The notes beneath the pieces are model-generated. The model searched no databases. It saw only the letters and a program-made list of their open reading frames with translations, and was not told where the DNA came from. A program made the position numbers and the translations under genes. A DNA stretch of 64,000 nt from DATMXT01 sp963662765 (GTDB lineage Bacteria; Bacillota; Clostridia; Oscillospirales; Feifaniaceae): NCBI GenBank assembly GCA_963662765.2, contig CAXXUP010000008.1:310001-374000 (forward strand), written 5' to 3'. Positions 1 to 8,368 of the stretch are shown here, piece after piece (position 1 is the stretch's first letter; each line of letters starts with the position of its first letter).

Positions 1-1
1 C

Positions 2-502
2 ATTGCGGGGCAGGGCACGGTGGGGCTTGAAATCTGCGAGGACTGGCCAAAAGTCGACACCATTTTGGTTCCGATCGGCGGCGGGGGGCTTATCACCGGC
101 ATCGCCGTGGCGGTAAAACAGCTAAATCCCTCCATCCAGGTCATCGGCGTGCAGACGGCCGCCTGCCCCGCCATGGCAGCATCCATCCGGGACCGTGTCT
201 GTTACCTTGAATATGATACGGTGGGAGACACGGTCTGTGACGCCTTAGTCGGCGGGGTCGGTGAGATCCCATTTGCCATGCGGGATGTGATCGACGAGGT
301 AATCGTGGTGGAAGAAGCCGCCATTCGGGCAGCCGTGCGCTCGCTCGTGCTCGACGACCACGTCGTGGCCGAGGGGGCCGGTGCCGTCGGCGTTGCGGCC
401 TATGACGCGAACAAGGCCCGGTTCGTGGGCAAAAACGTCGCCATCGTCATCTCGGGCGGAAACATCGACGGCGGACGGCTTGCCGCCATTTTGACTGAAT
501 AG
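2..502 (+). CDS. Threonine/serine dehydratase, C-terminal part (5' end outside window)
   Basis: This is a fold-type II PLP enzyme that would deaminate L-threonine or L-serine to a 2-oxo acid and ammonia in the cytoplasm. The reading frame is open from the first bases with the family signature IAGQGTVGLE, so the gene starts upstream of the window. The phosphate-binding glycine loop GGGGLITG and the late SGGN motif are visible. The PLP lysine would lie in the missing part. No ACT regulatory domain follows, so this is a short catabolic type. Related dehydratases such as EutB-like enzymes cannot be excluded. A LysR gene starts 15 bases after the stop, suggesting one transcript. Confidence 0.85.
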   Translation: MAGQGTVGLEICEDWPKVDTILVPIGGGGLITGIAVAVKQLNPSIQVIGVQTAACPAMAASIRDRVCYLEYDTVGDTVCDALVGGVGEIPFAMRDVIDEVIVVEEAAIRAAVRSLVLDDHVVAEGAGAVGVAAYDANKARFVGKNVAIVISGGNIDGGRLAAILTE

Positions 503-517
503 GGAGGATGTGGCCGT

Positions 518-1429
518 ATGGAAATTCGCCAACTGCGGTATTTCATCAGCGCGGCCAGTCACCTCAACTTTACAAAGGCCGCGCAGGAATGCAACATCGT
601 TCAGACCGCCATGACCCAGCAAATAGCCTCCCTCGAGGGTGAGCTCGGCGTAAGGCTGTTTGACCGCAACCGCCGCCAGATGAAGCTGACCGAGGCTGGC
701 GAGTGTTTTCTTCGGGAGGCCCTCATCATCGTTCACCGGACCGAGGCCGCCACCGAAACCGCCCGATGCGTCGCCGCCCAAAGTGAGGGGACGCTGCGCG
801 TCGGCCTGCACGGAGAGCTCATGCGGGGGGACATGGCCGGTATTTTGCGCCTTTTTCGCAGCCTTCACCCCACGGTTCGAGTGCAGCTGCGGCAGCTTCC
901 GCTACCCGCCCTGCTTGAGGGGGTGGAGCAGGAGGCGCTCGACTGCATGTTCTCGCTCTACGCCCCCTTCTACGGGCTGACCGGACGGTTGAAGTCGCTG
1001 CCCCTTGCAAAGGACGGCGTGGTGCTGGTTATGGCGGCCGACCACCCGCTGTCCGAAAAAAAGACCATACGGCGGGCCGATCTTGCGGAGGAATCCTTCA
1101 TCTTTTTCAAAGAGCCCGGCATGGAGCAACGCCAGATCTCCTGGACCGGAGAAGAGGGCCCGCTTTGCGTCTACTGCGAGGTCTCGGACCACGAGAGCCT
1201 TCGGTCCCTCGTCGAGGCAGGTTATGGAATGTCGATCTGGAGCGAGCGGCTGCGGGGGGCGGCGGAAGGGCGGCTTACCTACCGCAAAGTGGAGGACTAC
1301 GATGTCACCGAGCAACTTTGCCTGTCTTGGAAAGAGGGGGCTCTTAAGCCCTCGCTTACAGCCTTCATCGAGACTGCGGCGCAGTATTTCGGCAAGACGC
1401 CATCCGGCGAATGTGCCGCTTCGGACTGA
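518..1429 (+). CDS. LysR family transcriptional regulator
   Basis: A 303-residue DNA-binding regulator. Residues 1-60 form the winged helix-turn-helix typical of LysR proteins (MEIRQLRYFISAASHLNFT, then KAAQECNIVQTAMTQQIASLE). The remainder is a periplasmic-binding-like effector domain of about 200 residues. Length is normal for the family. A GGGAGG site precedes the ATG. It sits directly behind the dehydratase and ahead of the flavin reductase gene, so either or both could be its targets. The effector cannot be read from sequence. Confidence 0.88.
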   Translation: MEIRQLRYFISAASHLNFTKAAQECNIVQTAMTQQIASLEGELGVRLFDRNRRQMKLTEAGECFLREALIIVHRTEAATETARCVAAQSEGTLRVGLHGELMRGDMAGILRLFRSLHPTVRVQLRQLPLPALLEGVEQEALDCMFSLYAPFYGLTGRLKSLPLAKDGVVLVMAADHPLSEKKTIRRADLAEESFIFFKEPGMEQRQISWTGEEGPLCVYCEVSDHESLRSLVEAGYGMSIWSERLRGAAEGRLTYRKVEDYDVTEQLCLSWKEGALKPSLTAFIETAAQYFGKTPSGECAASD

Positions 1430-1472
1430 CCTCTGGACCGATATCTTTGTATGAGAATCTAATACAATTCAC

Positions 1473-1503
1473 AAAAAACCCTGCCGCAAGCGGGGTTTTT
1501 TTA
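1473..1503 (+). terminator. Rho-independent terminator after the LysR gene
   Basis: A GC-rich hairpin (AAAACCCTGC pairing with GCGGGGTTTT around a short CGCAA loop) runs directly into a T-run. It closes the dehydratase-LysR transcript before the reductase gene. Confidence 0.8.
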
Positions 1504-1546
1504 TTTATGTCATCAAATAAATTGAACTTGTAATCATAAACGCTTA

Positions 1547-1576
1547 TTGGACTGGCTATACTACTTCAGGTATGAT
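1547..1576 (+). promoter_or_regulatory. Possible promoter of the flavin reductase gene
   Basis: TTGGAC and TATGAT are separated by 18 bases in an AT-rich gap, about 39 bases before the ATG. A second -10-like TATACT lies at 1558-1563 without a good -35. The assignment is weak. Confidence 0.3.
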
Positions 1577-1614
1577 TATGTTATAGCATTTTGACACAAA
1601 GAGGAGGAAAACAC

Positions 1615-3912
1615 ATGAAGAAAACCCTGTCCCTGCTGCTGGCGCTGGCGCTTTGCTTCGGCCTTGCCGCCTGCACCAAGAAGGTCGGCACATACACCGC
1701 CGGAACCTACGAGGCCACCGCAAAAGGTTATGGCGGCGATGTGACCGTGAAGATGGTTTTCGAAGCCGAGAAAATCAAGAGCGTAGAGGCCACCGGCGCT
1801 TCTGAAACCGCTGGCGTAGGCTCCAAGGCCATTGATGAGCTGCCGGCCAAGATCGTTGAGAAACAGTCGTCCGAGGTCGACACCGTTTCAGGCGCAACCA
1901 TGACCAGCAACGCCATCATCGAAGCCGCCAGGTCCTGCATCGCCAAGGCCAAGGGCGAAGAGGGAACCACAACGACCGCCAAAATGGCGGCCGGTACATA
2001 TGAAGGCACCGCAGTCGGCTACAAGCCCGGCGAGCCGGTCAAGGTGTCGGTCACCGTCACCGAAGGCGCCATCACCGCCATTGTCATCGACGAGGTGAAT
2101 ACCTCCGAGACGCTGCCACTGCTGTGGTCGGTTCGGGACCTCATGATCCCCCGCATGATCGAGGCTCAGTCGGTCGCAGTCGACTCCATCACCGGCGCGA
2201 CCGTGACGTCGGCCGCTGTGAAACTTGCGACCGAGAATGCCCTTGTCAAGGCACTCGAGGCCGGCGGCTCCGACAAGACCGCCATATCGGCCTTTAAGAA
2301 ATCCCCTGAAAAGACTCCCTCCACGCAGACCCTTGAGACCGAAGTGCTGGTGGTCGGCATGGGCGGCAGCGGCACCGCCGCAGCTGTCTCGGCTGCTGAG
2401 GGCGGCGCGAAGGTGTTGTGCATCGACAAGGCCGGCAAGTACGGCGGCACTTCGGCCCTGACCACCGAGGGACTGTTTGTCAATCCCACAAAGTTTGAAG
2501 AGGAGCACAACGGCGGCAAGGACTACACCGACGCCGATGTCATGCTGGCCGCCTGGCTTGCCTACACCGAGGGAGACGCCAAAGCGGATATCGTCAAACT
2601 CGATATCGAGCGCTCGGGCGACGCCCTTGACTGGCTGATCTACGAGCACGGTTATGCCTTTGCCGAGCCCAAGACCGGCTTTACCCCCTCCGACGTCTAT
2701 GTGACTAAGTATCAGTATCTCCCCAACGATATCATGTACAACAAAACCACCATCGCCACCTACTTCGACGGCATGTACGAAGACTTCGCGGCGCTGGGCG
2801 GTCAGTACATGCTGGAGACCGAGGCGACCGAGCTCATTTATGACGCGGCCACAAACACCGTCACCGGCGTCAAGGCCGTCAATCCTGCCACCGGCACCCA
2901 GTACACCATCAATGCCAAGGCCGTGATCCTCGCCACCGGCGGATTTGCCGGAAATGCCGCCATGGAGGAGCAGTACCTCAAAAACGATTACTTCCCTCTC
3001 AAAGGCGCTTGGTATCAGCTTGGCAGCAAGCAAAACGACGGCAAAATGATCGCTTCGGCCATCTCCGTCGGGGCCGGCACCTACAACATCGGCATGGCCC
3101 CCATGGTCCACATGTCGGGCACCCCGTCCTGGCTGACAAGTTTTGAAACTCACACCGTGGACGGCGTTGTCGCCGAGATCACCGGCCGCCCGGCCGTCTG
3201 GTCCGAAGGAGATCTGCCCGCCAACATGGTCTGGTCGGCCGACAGCTTGGCCGTCAACGTCACAGGCAGCCGGTTTACGACCGAGGCCGCGGTATCCTTC
3301 CTCAATCCGTGGATTGGAGGCCCCAAGTTCTACAGCATCTGGAGCGACACCCAGGTACAGAAACTGATCACCGAGGGCTTTGATACCAACCGCTTCGGCC
3401 CGGCTCCCGCCTTTCTAAGCTATGGATACCCGATTCCGGAGGGAACACCCATCTCCAATGCTTACGACGTGCTTGACGCCGCTATAGAGGCCGGCTTTGT
3501 CGTCAAGGCCGACACCATTGAGGAATTGGCCGGCAAGCTTAACATGGATGCCGCAACCCTCAAGGCCACTGTCGACACTTACAACGGCTACTGCACGGCA
3601 GGCGTTGATGAGCAGTTTGGCAAAGACGCGGCACTTTTAGACAAGGTCGACGTTGGCCCCTACTACGCCGTCACCGGTGTCTCCTACTGCTACTCCACCT
3701 GCGGCGGGCTTGACATCAACGCCGACTTCCAGGTGCTGAAGGCGGACGGCACGACCCCCATTGAGGGGCTCTACGCCGTCGGCACCGACTCCATGGGCGT
3801 GCTCTTCACTGAGAAGAAGCCCTATGTCACCTACGGCGGCGCCGCCATGGGCTGGGCCTTTACCTCGGGCTATGTCGCAGGCGAAGTCGTCTCGGACAAA
3901 CTCGGCAAATAA
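1615..3912 (+). CDS. Secreted lipoprotein flavin reductase: two FMN-binding domains plus fumarate-reductase-type FAD domain
   Basis: A 765-residue exported flavoprotein. Residues 1-20 are a lipoprotein signal with lipobox L-A-A-C and Cys20 as the lipid anchor. Two FMN-binding domains follow, each with the SGAT/TGAT-type motif to which an ApbE flavin transferase attaches FMN through threonine (SGATMTS at 92-98, TGATVTS at 193-199). From about residue 243 a Rossmann motif (VVGMGGSG) opens a fumarate reductase/succinate dehydrogenase-type FAD domain. Family members reduce fumarate, urocanate or other unsaturated acids as terminal electron acceptors outside the membrane. The substrate here is unknown. 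The start at 1615 follows AGAGGAGG. An in-frame ATG 24 bases upstream lacks a ribosome site. A strong terminator follows, so it is probably monocistronic. Confidence 0.9.
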   Translation: MKKTLSLLLALALCFGLAACTKKVGTYTAGTYEATAKGYGGDVTVKMVFEAEKIKSVEATGASETAGVGSKAIDELPAKIVEKQSSEVDTVSGATMTSNAIIEAARSCIAKAKGEEGTTTTAKMAAGTYEGTAVGYKPGEPVKVSVTVTEGAITAIVIDEVNTSETLPLLWSVRDLMIPRMIEAQSVAVDSITGATVTSAAVKLATENALVKALEAGGSDKTAISAFKKSPEKTPSTQTLETEVLVVGMGGSGTAAAVSAAEGGAKVLCIDKAGKYGGTSALTTEGLFVNPTKFEEEHNGGKDYTDADVMLAAWLAYTEGDAKADIVKLDIERSGDALDWLIYEHGYAFAEPKTGFTPSDVYVTKYQYLPNDIMYNKTTIATYFDGMYEDFAALGGQYMLETEATELIYDAATNTVTGVKAVNPATGTQYTINAKAVILATGGFAGNAAMEEQYLKNDYFPLKGAWYQLGSKQNDGKMIASAISVGAGTYNIGMAPMVHMSGTPSWLTSFETHTVDGVVAEITGRPAVWSEGDLPANMVWSADSLAVNVTGSRFTTEAAVSFLNPWIGGPKFYSIWSDTQVQKLITEGFDTNRFGPAPAFLSYGYPIPEGTPISNAYDVLDAAIEAGFVVKADTIEELAGKLNMDAATLKATVDTYNGYCTAGVDEQFGKDAALLDKVDVGPYYAVTGVSYCYSTCGGLDINADFQVLKADGTTPIEGLYAVGTDSMGVLFTEKKPYVTYGGAAMGWAFTSGYVAGEVVSDKLGK

Positions 3913-3951
3913 AAAAATCCCGTTCGGCGCGCCCTAATTAGACACCTTTCA

Positions 3952-3993
3952 GGGGAAGCGGTATGGCTATGGCCATACCGCTTCCCCGTTTTT
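3952..3993 (+). terminator. Strong Rho-independent terminator after the flavin reductase
   Basis: A perfect 16-bp stem (3952-3967 with 3972-3987) and a four-base loop are followed by GTTTTT. Confidence 0.9.
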
Positions 3994-4069
3994 ACCCGGT
4001 TTGCTCCCGGACAGTTTTTTTGTACTTCTGGCTGCTTTGCAGTACCGAATTATCTGGGAGCGACGGTTA

Positions 4070-4098
4070 TTTACAGTCCGGATAAACTGTGCTAAACT
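4070..4098 (+). promoter_or_regulatory. Candidate promoter of the cysteine desulfidase cluster
   Basis: TTTACA and TAAACT are spaced by 17 bases. This predicts a leader of about 100 nt ahead of the gene at 4205, containing the palindrome at 4148-4169. Confidence 0.4.
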
Positions 4099-4147
4099 AC
4101 TGGTATACTTTTCTAAGCCGGGTTTTGCACACAAAGCGCCCGGCCCG

Positions 4148-4169
4148 TGAGGTTGATTAATCGACCTCA
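4148..4169. promoter_or_regulatory. 22-bp near-perfect palindrome in the desulfidase leader
   Basis: TGAGGT and ACCTCA flank the symmetric core GATTAATC, with one T/G pair as the only imperfection. It lies between the candidate promoter and the ribosome site of the desulfidase gene. It could be an operator or, as RNA, an 11-bp hairpin. Confidence 0.5.
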
Positions 4170-4204
4170 TGACAATCAATTTAGGTCTGCAGACGGAGGA
4201 CGGT

Positions 4205-5494
4205 ATGAAGGAACTGATACTGAACATTTTGAAAAGTGAAATAGAAAAGTCCACCGGCTGCACTGACCCCGGATCGGTGACGCTCGCCGTGTCGAGGGCG
4301 GCGCGCGAACTCGGGGCTGCCCCCGAAAAAGTGACGGTGACTGTCAGCCCCAACCTCTTCAAGAACGGTGTAAGCGTCGGTGTCCCGGGCACCGGAAAGC
4401 GGGGACTAGACATTGCGGCGGCGCTCGGCTGTTATATCGACAAGAGCGAGGAAGGTCTCGCGGTGCTGGACTATGTCACGCCCGAAACTCTGAGAGCGGC
4501 CGAAGCGTTTCTGGCAGTGGGCGGGGTGTCGGTCACCTACGCCGAGTTCCCCGATCCCCTGTTCGTGCACGCCGTCGTCAAGGGCGGCGGCCACGAGGCC
4601 GTTGTCGACATCGCGGCCGACTACTCGAACATCATACATATCGAAAAGGACGGGAAGACAAGCGTCGATAAAGACTTCACAAAGGTGGGCGAGAGCAAGG
4701 ACCACTTTTTGAAGTACGGCTTAAAAGAACTGTACGACTGCATCCTCACCATGGAACTTGGCGAGCTGCAATTTCTTCTCGATTTCGCCGAGGTCAACTG
4801 CGCCGCGGCAAGAACCGGACTGTCCGATCGGACGCTTCGGTTCGGGAAGAGATTATCGGCGCTTGACGACAACTCCGCCACTGAGAGCAACCGCGTTTCG
4901 GCAAAGGCCAGGGCTATGACGGCGGCCGCAGGAGAAGCTCGAATGCAGGGGCTGATTGTGCCGATCATGGCCATCGCCGGAAGCGGGAACCACGGCATCA
5001 CGAACTTTATCGGGGTGAAGGTGGTGGCGGGCGAACTCGGGTCCGATATCCTGACCACCGCAAGGGCGCTTTGCATCAGTTCGATGATCACGGTTTACAT
5101 CAAGGGCTATGTCAAACGGATGACGGCCTTCTGCGGCTGCTCCATCGCAGCCGCTACCGGGGTCGCCGCCGCGACCGTGTATCTGCTCGGCGGCACCTTC
5201 GAGCAGGGGGTCATGGCCATGCAGTCCCTGATCGGGACGCTCGGCGGCATGTTCTGCGACGGGGCCAAAGAGTCCTGCGCCTTAAAGCTGAGCACCGCCG
5301 CGATGATTGCCATACAGTTCGCCTATATGGCAATGGACGGCATCGGCCTTGGCGCCGGCGTCGGAATCATCGGTAATACAATCGAGGACACCTTCTACAA
5401 CCTCGGACAGCTCAATAATCCCGGCATGGTTGAGACCGACCGGGTCATTGTGAAGCTCATTGAGCGTTCGCGCGGGCAGAGGCGGGCAGAGTAA
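4205..5494 (+). CDS. cyuA: L-cysteine desulfidase family protein (CyuA/UPF0597, serine dehydratase alpha-like)
   Basis: A cytoplasmic Fe-S enzyme of 429 residues, the usual length for the UPF0597/CyuA family, which splits L-cysteine into sulfide, ammonia and pyruvate. Family Cys motifs are present: STGCTDPGSV with Cys19, AFCGCSIAAATG, and FCDGAKESCALK. They are thought to hold a 4Fe-4S cluster of dehydratase type. The start at 4205 is supported by GGAGG five bases upstream. An in-frame ATG at 4169 falls in the palindrome and has no ribosome site. It heads a run of catabolic genes that includes RidA, which hydrolyses the 2-aminoacrylate such enzymes release. L-serine or another beta-substituted amino acid could be the true substrate. 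Confidence 0.83.
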   Translation: MKELILNILKSEIEKSTGCTDPGSVTLAVSRAARELGAAPEKVTVTVSPNLFKNGVSVGVPGTGKRGLDIAAALGCYIDKSEEGLAVLDYVTPETLRAAEAFLAVGGVSVTYAEFPDPLFVHAVVKGGGHEAVVDIAADYSNIIHIEKDGKTSVDKDFTKVGESKDHFLKYGLKELYDCILTMELGELQFLLDFAEVNCAAARTGLSDRTLRFGKRLSALDDNSATESNRVSAKARAMTAAAGEARMQGLIVPIMAIAGSGNHGITNFIGVKVVAGELGSDILTTARALCISSMITVYIKGYVKRMTAFCGCSIAAATGVAAATVYLLGGTFEQGVMAMQSLIGTLGGMFCDGAKESCALKLSTAAMIAIQFAYMAMDGIGLGAGVGIIGNTIEDTFYNLGQLNNPGMVETDRVIVKLIERSRGQRRAE

Positions 5495-5623
5495 AGTATA
5501 TATCGGATTTCAAAGGGGGCGGTATTGATGACCAAAAGGGCGAGTACCGGCATCGCGGACAACTTCAACCGAGTATGACAAAGTGCCCATGCGGCTAAAC
5601 AAAAAATCGGGAGGTAAAACGCG

Positions 5624-6115
5624 ATGATTAACAACACACCCACGAAATATCTGGACGACAAGGAAATCAAAACCCTTCGGGCCTCTTTTGAGCATCGGGC
5701 CCAGTGGTTCTATCTTATGTGCGAACAGCTTGAAAAAAACGGCATCGATTTGGACGAGGCTGCCCGCGAAGCAATATTCAGCTGCGGCGTTATGCACGGC
5801 AACACAAAATACCCGATGGGCGACGACCTGCTCGCATTCTGCGACGCATTTTTGCCCGAGGCCATTCAAAAGGTGCTCGAGGTTGAAATGGAGAAGTCCG
5901 AGGACGCTGTCATGCTCGACTTCCACTACTGCCCACTTGTGGCTGCGTGGCAGAAAATGACCGATGACGAGAAGAAAATTCAGCATCTGTGTGACATCGC
6001 AATGGACGGGGACCGCGGCGTGCTGAGCACACATCCGGGCTTCAAGTTCGAGTTGACCGATACCATCACCACCGGCTGCCCGACTTGTAAAATAAGGATT
6101 TCTAAAGTAAAATAA
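5624..6115 (+). CDS. L-2-amino-thiazoline-4-carboxylate hydrolase-like protein
   Basis: A 163-residue soluble protein resembling the ATC hydrolase family, whose founding member opens L-2-amino-thiazoline-4-carboxylate to N-carbamoyl-L-cysteine. The recognisable conserved part is the C-terminal half: HYCPLVAAW, LCDIAMDGDRG and TTGCPTCKIRI with its paired cysteines. The ATG follows GGGAGG. Its place immediately after a cysteine desulfidase supports a thiazoline or cysteine-related substrate. However, the family is broad in clostridia and mostly uncharacterised. Confidence 0.7.
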   Translation: MINNTPTKYLDDKEIKTLRASFEHRAQWFYLMCEQLEKNGIDLDEAAREAIFSCGVMHGNTKYPMGDDLLAFCDAFLPEAIQKVLEVEMEKSEDAVMLDFHYCPLVAAWQKMTDDEKKIQHLCDIAMDGDRGVLSTHPGFKFELTDTITTGCPTCKIRISKVK

Positions 6116-6148
6116 GCGTCAAACAGAAGCAAAGGAGTTGATAGTATC

Positions 6149-7771
6149 ATGTTATCACCCAGAGCGGACACCATCTTTATGGGCGGGAAGTTCATCACGA
6201 TGGAGGACGGGGAGCCCCTTGCACAGGCCGTCGCAGTCAGCGGCGGGCGGTTTTTATACGTCGGAAACAAGGAAGAAGCCCTGAAGTACGCCGTAGAGGG
6301 GACCGAAATCATAGACCTTGAAGGCAAGACGGTTATTCCCGGAATCATCGAGAGCCATGCGCACCCTTGCTATTACGGCGACCAGTGCGCCACCATCAGC
6401 CTCACAGGCGTTGTCACCACCTCGATGGAAAATGTGCTTAAAAAGGTGGCTGCGGCCGTCGCCAAGACTCCGAAAGGGGCATGGCTCTTCGGCTGGGGCT
6501 GGGACGAAGCCAAGTTCAAGGAAGGTCCCTATCCCATCACGGCCGAGCTACTCGACACCGTCTCACCGGACAATCCGATTTTTATCAAGCGGACCTGCGG
6601 CCATGTGGGCTCGGTAAACACATTGGCCATGAAGCTCTGCGGCATCACGGGAAATGCGGTGCCACCCGAAGGCGGCAAAATATTTAAGGATGAAAAGGGC
6701 GAGCCGACCGGCGTCATCTCGGGCGCCATACAAAACTGGATTCCCTTCCCCAAGCCCACCGATGAGCAGATCATGGAGCTTATCGCCACCGACATCCAGG
6801 ACGAGATCTTCCGCAAGGGCATCACCACCACCACCGAAATGGCAGCTGAGGCTCGTTTTGTGAAAATTTATCAAGAGCTGCAAAAGCAGGGGCGCCTGAA
6901 AATGCGCATCCGTTTTTACACCTTTGCCCGCAGCAATGTCAACTGCCCCGCCACGCTAGCCGAGACCGTCAAAGTCGGGCTCATGAGCGGCTTTGGCAAC
7001 GATACCCTGCGGTTTGCCGGCATGAAGTACCTCTTAGACGGGAGTACCGGCGGCAAAACGGCAGCTTTCTCAGTGCCGTATGTGGGCGAGCCCAACAACT
7101 TCGGCACGCTCTATAACAATCAGGACGAGCTGAATGCCGACATGCTGTTGACAGCGCAAAGCGGCTTGCAGGCAAGCCTCCACGCCATCGGCGACGTGGC
7201 CATCGAGTCTGCACTGCAGGGCGTTGAGTACTGTCTTGCCCACGGCGTTGACCCCTCCCCGCTGCGCTTCCGCTTTGAGCATGTCGAGTCCCCGACTGTG
7301 GACCAGATTGAGCGAATGAAGAAATACGGCATCCTCGTCGGCACTTCGGCAGGCTTCATCTACGCACTCGGAGACTCCCACTATAACGTGATGGGCCCCG
7401 AACGGGTGAAATGGGCCTTCCCGAACAAGGAGTACGTCGATCGGGGCATGATCTTCGCCTGCAACAACGACTGCCCGGTCTGTGACATCAACCCCATGCT
7501 CGGCATCTACTCCATGGTCTGCCGCACGACCCAAGGTGGAAAGAGCTTCGGCACCGCACAGAGCATCGACCGTATGCAGGCGCTGAAGGCCTATACCGTA
7601 AATGCAGCAAAGATGCTCTTTGATGAGGACATCGTCGGCTCCATGAAGCCCGGTAAGTACGCCGATATGGTTGTCCTGAAGGACGATTACCTGACGGTGC
7701 CGGACGAAGCCCTCGGCAAAATCAAGGTCGATACGACCTATCTCGCAGGCGAAGCGGTCTACAGGGCTTAA
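6149..7771 (+). CDS. Amidohydrolase, YtcJ/N-substituted formamide deformylase-like
   Basis: A 540-residue metal-dependent hydrolase of the amidohydrolase superfamily. It has the N-terminal beta-sandwich strand IIDLEGKTVIPG followed by the metal-binding ESHAH motif, a central SLHAIGD histidine, RFRFEHVE, and a late Asp region (FACNNDCPVCDINPM). This is the YtcJ-like order of about 530-550 residues. Such enzymes cut C-N bonds in formamides or carbamoyl-type compounds. Hydrolysis of an N-carbamoyl product from the preceding gene is possible but unproven. GGAG lies 11 bases before the ATG. It is 33 bases behind the preceding gene and likely co-transcribed. Confidence 0.85.
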   Translation: MLSPRADTIFMGGKFITMEDGEPLAQAVAVSGGRFLYVGNKEEALKYAVEGTEIIDLEGKTVIPGIIESHAHPCYYGDQCATISLTGVVTTSMENVLKKVAAAVAKTPKGAWLFGWGWDEAKFKEGPYPITAELLDTVSPDNPIFIKRTCGHVGSVNTLAMKLCGITGNAVPPEGGKIFKDEKGEPTGVISGAIQNWIPFPKPTDEQIMELIATDIQDEIFRKGITTTTEMAAEARFVKIYQELQKQGRLKMRIRFYTFARSNVNCPATLAETVKVGLMSGFGNDTLRFAGMKYLLDGSTGGKTAAFSVPYVGEPNNFGTLYNNQDELNADMLLTAQSGLQASLHAIGDVAIESALQGVEYCLAHGVDPSPLRFRFEHVESPTVDQIERMKKYGILVGTSAGFIYALGDSHYNVMGPERVKWAFPNKEYVDRGMIFACNNDCPVCDINPMLGIYSMVCRTTQGGKSFGTAQSIDRMQALKAYTVNAAKMLFDEDIVGSMKPGKYADMVVLKDDYLTVPDEALGKIKVDTTYLAGEAVYRA

Positions 7772-7842
7772 CCGTCAGAAAAGACGGCTATTGAGAAACC
7801 ATTGCAACAACCGTTCATCACACATAACATAGGGCACGGCGT

Positions 7843-7893
7843 AAAGCGGATGAACTTCTTATTCATTCGCTTTCGCCGCATCAGAGGATGCGG
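7843..7893 (+). other. Two adjacent hairpins between the amidohydrolase and ridA
   Basis: The 197-base gap holds a 12-bp hairpin (7843-7854 with 7862-7873, one G-U pair) and, two bases on, a perfect 7-bp hairpin (7876-7882 with 7887-7893, loop AGAG). No T-run follows, so this is not a standard terminator. It may process or stabilise the transcript, or form the 5' structure of a separate ridA mRNA. Confidence 0.5.
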
Positions 7894-7968
7894 AACGCCT
7901 GCCTCTGGACCAAGTCATGTTAACACACAACAACATAGTGCAGTGACATACTGCATGGAGGAACATTC

Positions 7969-8349
7969 GTGAAAAAGGAAGTTTTGAGCGTCAAAAGTAT
8001 TCCGCGTTCGGTCGGCCCCTACTCCCAGGTCATAGGTTACTGTGATCTGCTCTTCATTTCGGGACAGGTGTCGTGCGATGTAAATACCGGCGAAGTCATT
8101 CGAGGGACTGTTTCGGAGCAGACCACTGTCGTCATGGACATCATCCGAAACACTCTCGAGGAAGTCGGCAGCTGCATGGATAAAATCATCAAAATCTCGG
8201 TTCACCTGTCCGACCGCAAATACTTCTCGGAGATGAATGAGGTCTATCAGAAGTATTTTACAGACGGCTACCCAGCTCGGCTTTGCGTCTCCGGCGTGCA
8301 GCTCTACGACGGGCTGGACGTTGAGATTGACGTGATCGCGTCAAAATAA
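7969..8349 (+). CDS. RidA family 2-iminobutanoate/2-iminopropanoate deaminase
   Basis: A 126-residue YjgF/YER057c/UK114 protein, forming a trimer in known members. It hydrolyses reactive enamines and imines such as 2-aminoacrylate that PLP and Fe-S dehydratases release. The conserved RSVGPYSQV, FISGQV and PARLCV stretches are present, with the substrate-carboxylate arginine in PARLCV. Translation starts at GTG, with GGAGG seven bases upstream. Clustering with a cysteine desulfidase fits a detoxifying role. A 12-base G-run follows the stop. Confidence 0.88.
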   Translation: MKKEVLSVKSIPRSVGPYSQVIGYCDLLFISGQVSCDVNTGEVIRGTVSEQTTVVMDIIRNTLEEVGSCMDKIIKISVHLSDRKYFSEMNEVYQKYFTDGYPARLCVSGVQLYDGLDVEIDVIASK

Positions 8350-8361
8350 GGGGGGGGGGGG
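8350..8361 (+). repeat. Homopolymer of 12 guanines serving as the ribosome-site region
   Basis: Twelve consecutive G lie between the ridA stop and the next ATG, ending seven bases before it. They occupy exactly the Shine-Dalgarno position, with no other ribosome site present. Confidence 0.9.
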
Positions 8362-8368
8362 ACGCAAT

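Noticed and set aside
1888..3153. Long minus-strand open frame of 421 codons opposite the flavin reductase
   Set aside because: It is the complement of a well-supported gene in GC-rich DNA, has low-complexity Gly/His-rich translation and no family match.
5528..5578. 16-codon leader ORF between the desulfidase and the ATC-hydrolase-like gene
   Set aside because: It has a weak GGGGG ribosome site but no composition bias or adjacent attenuator, so it is not distinguishable from chance.
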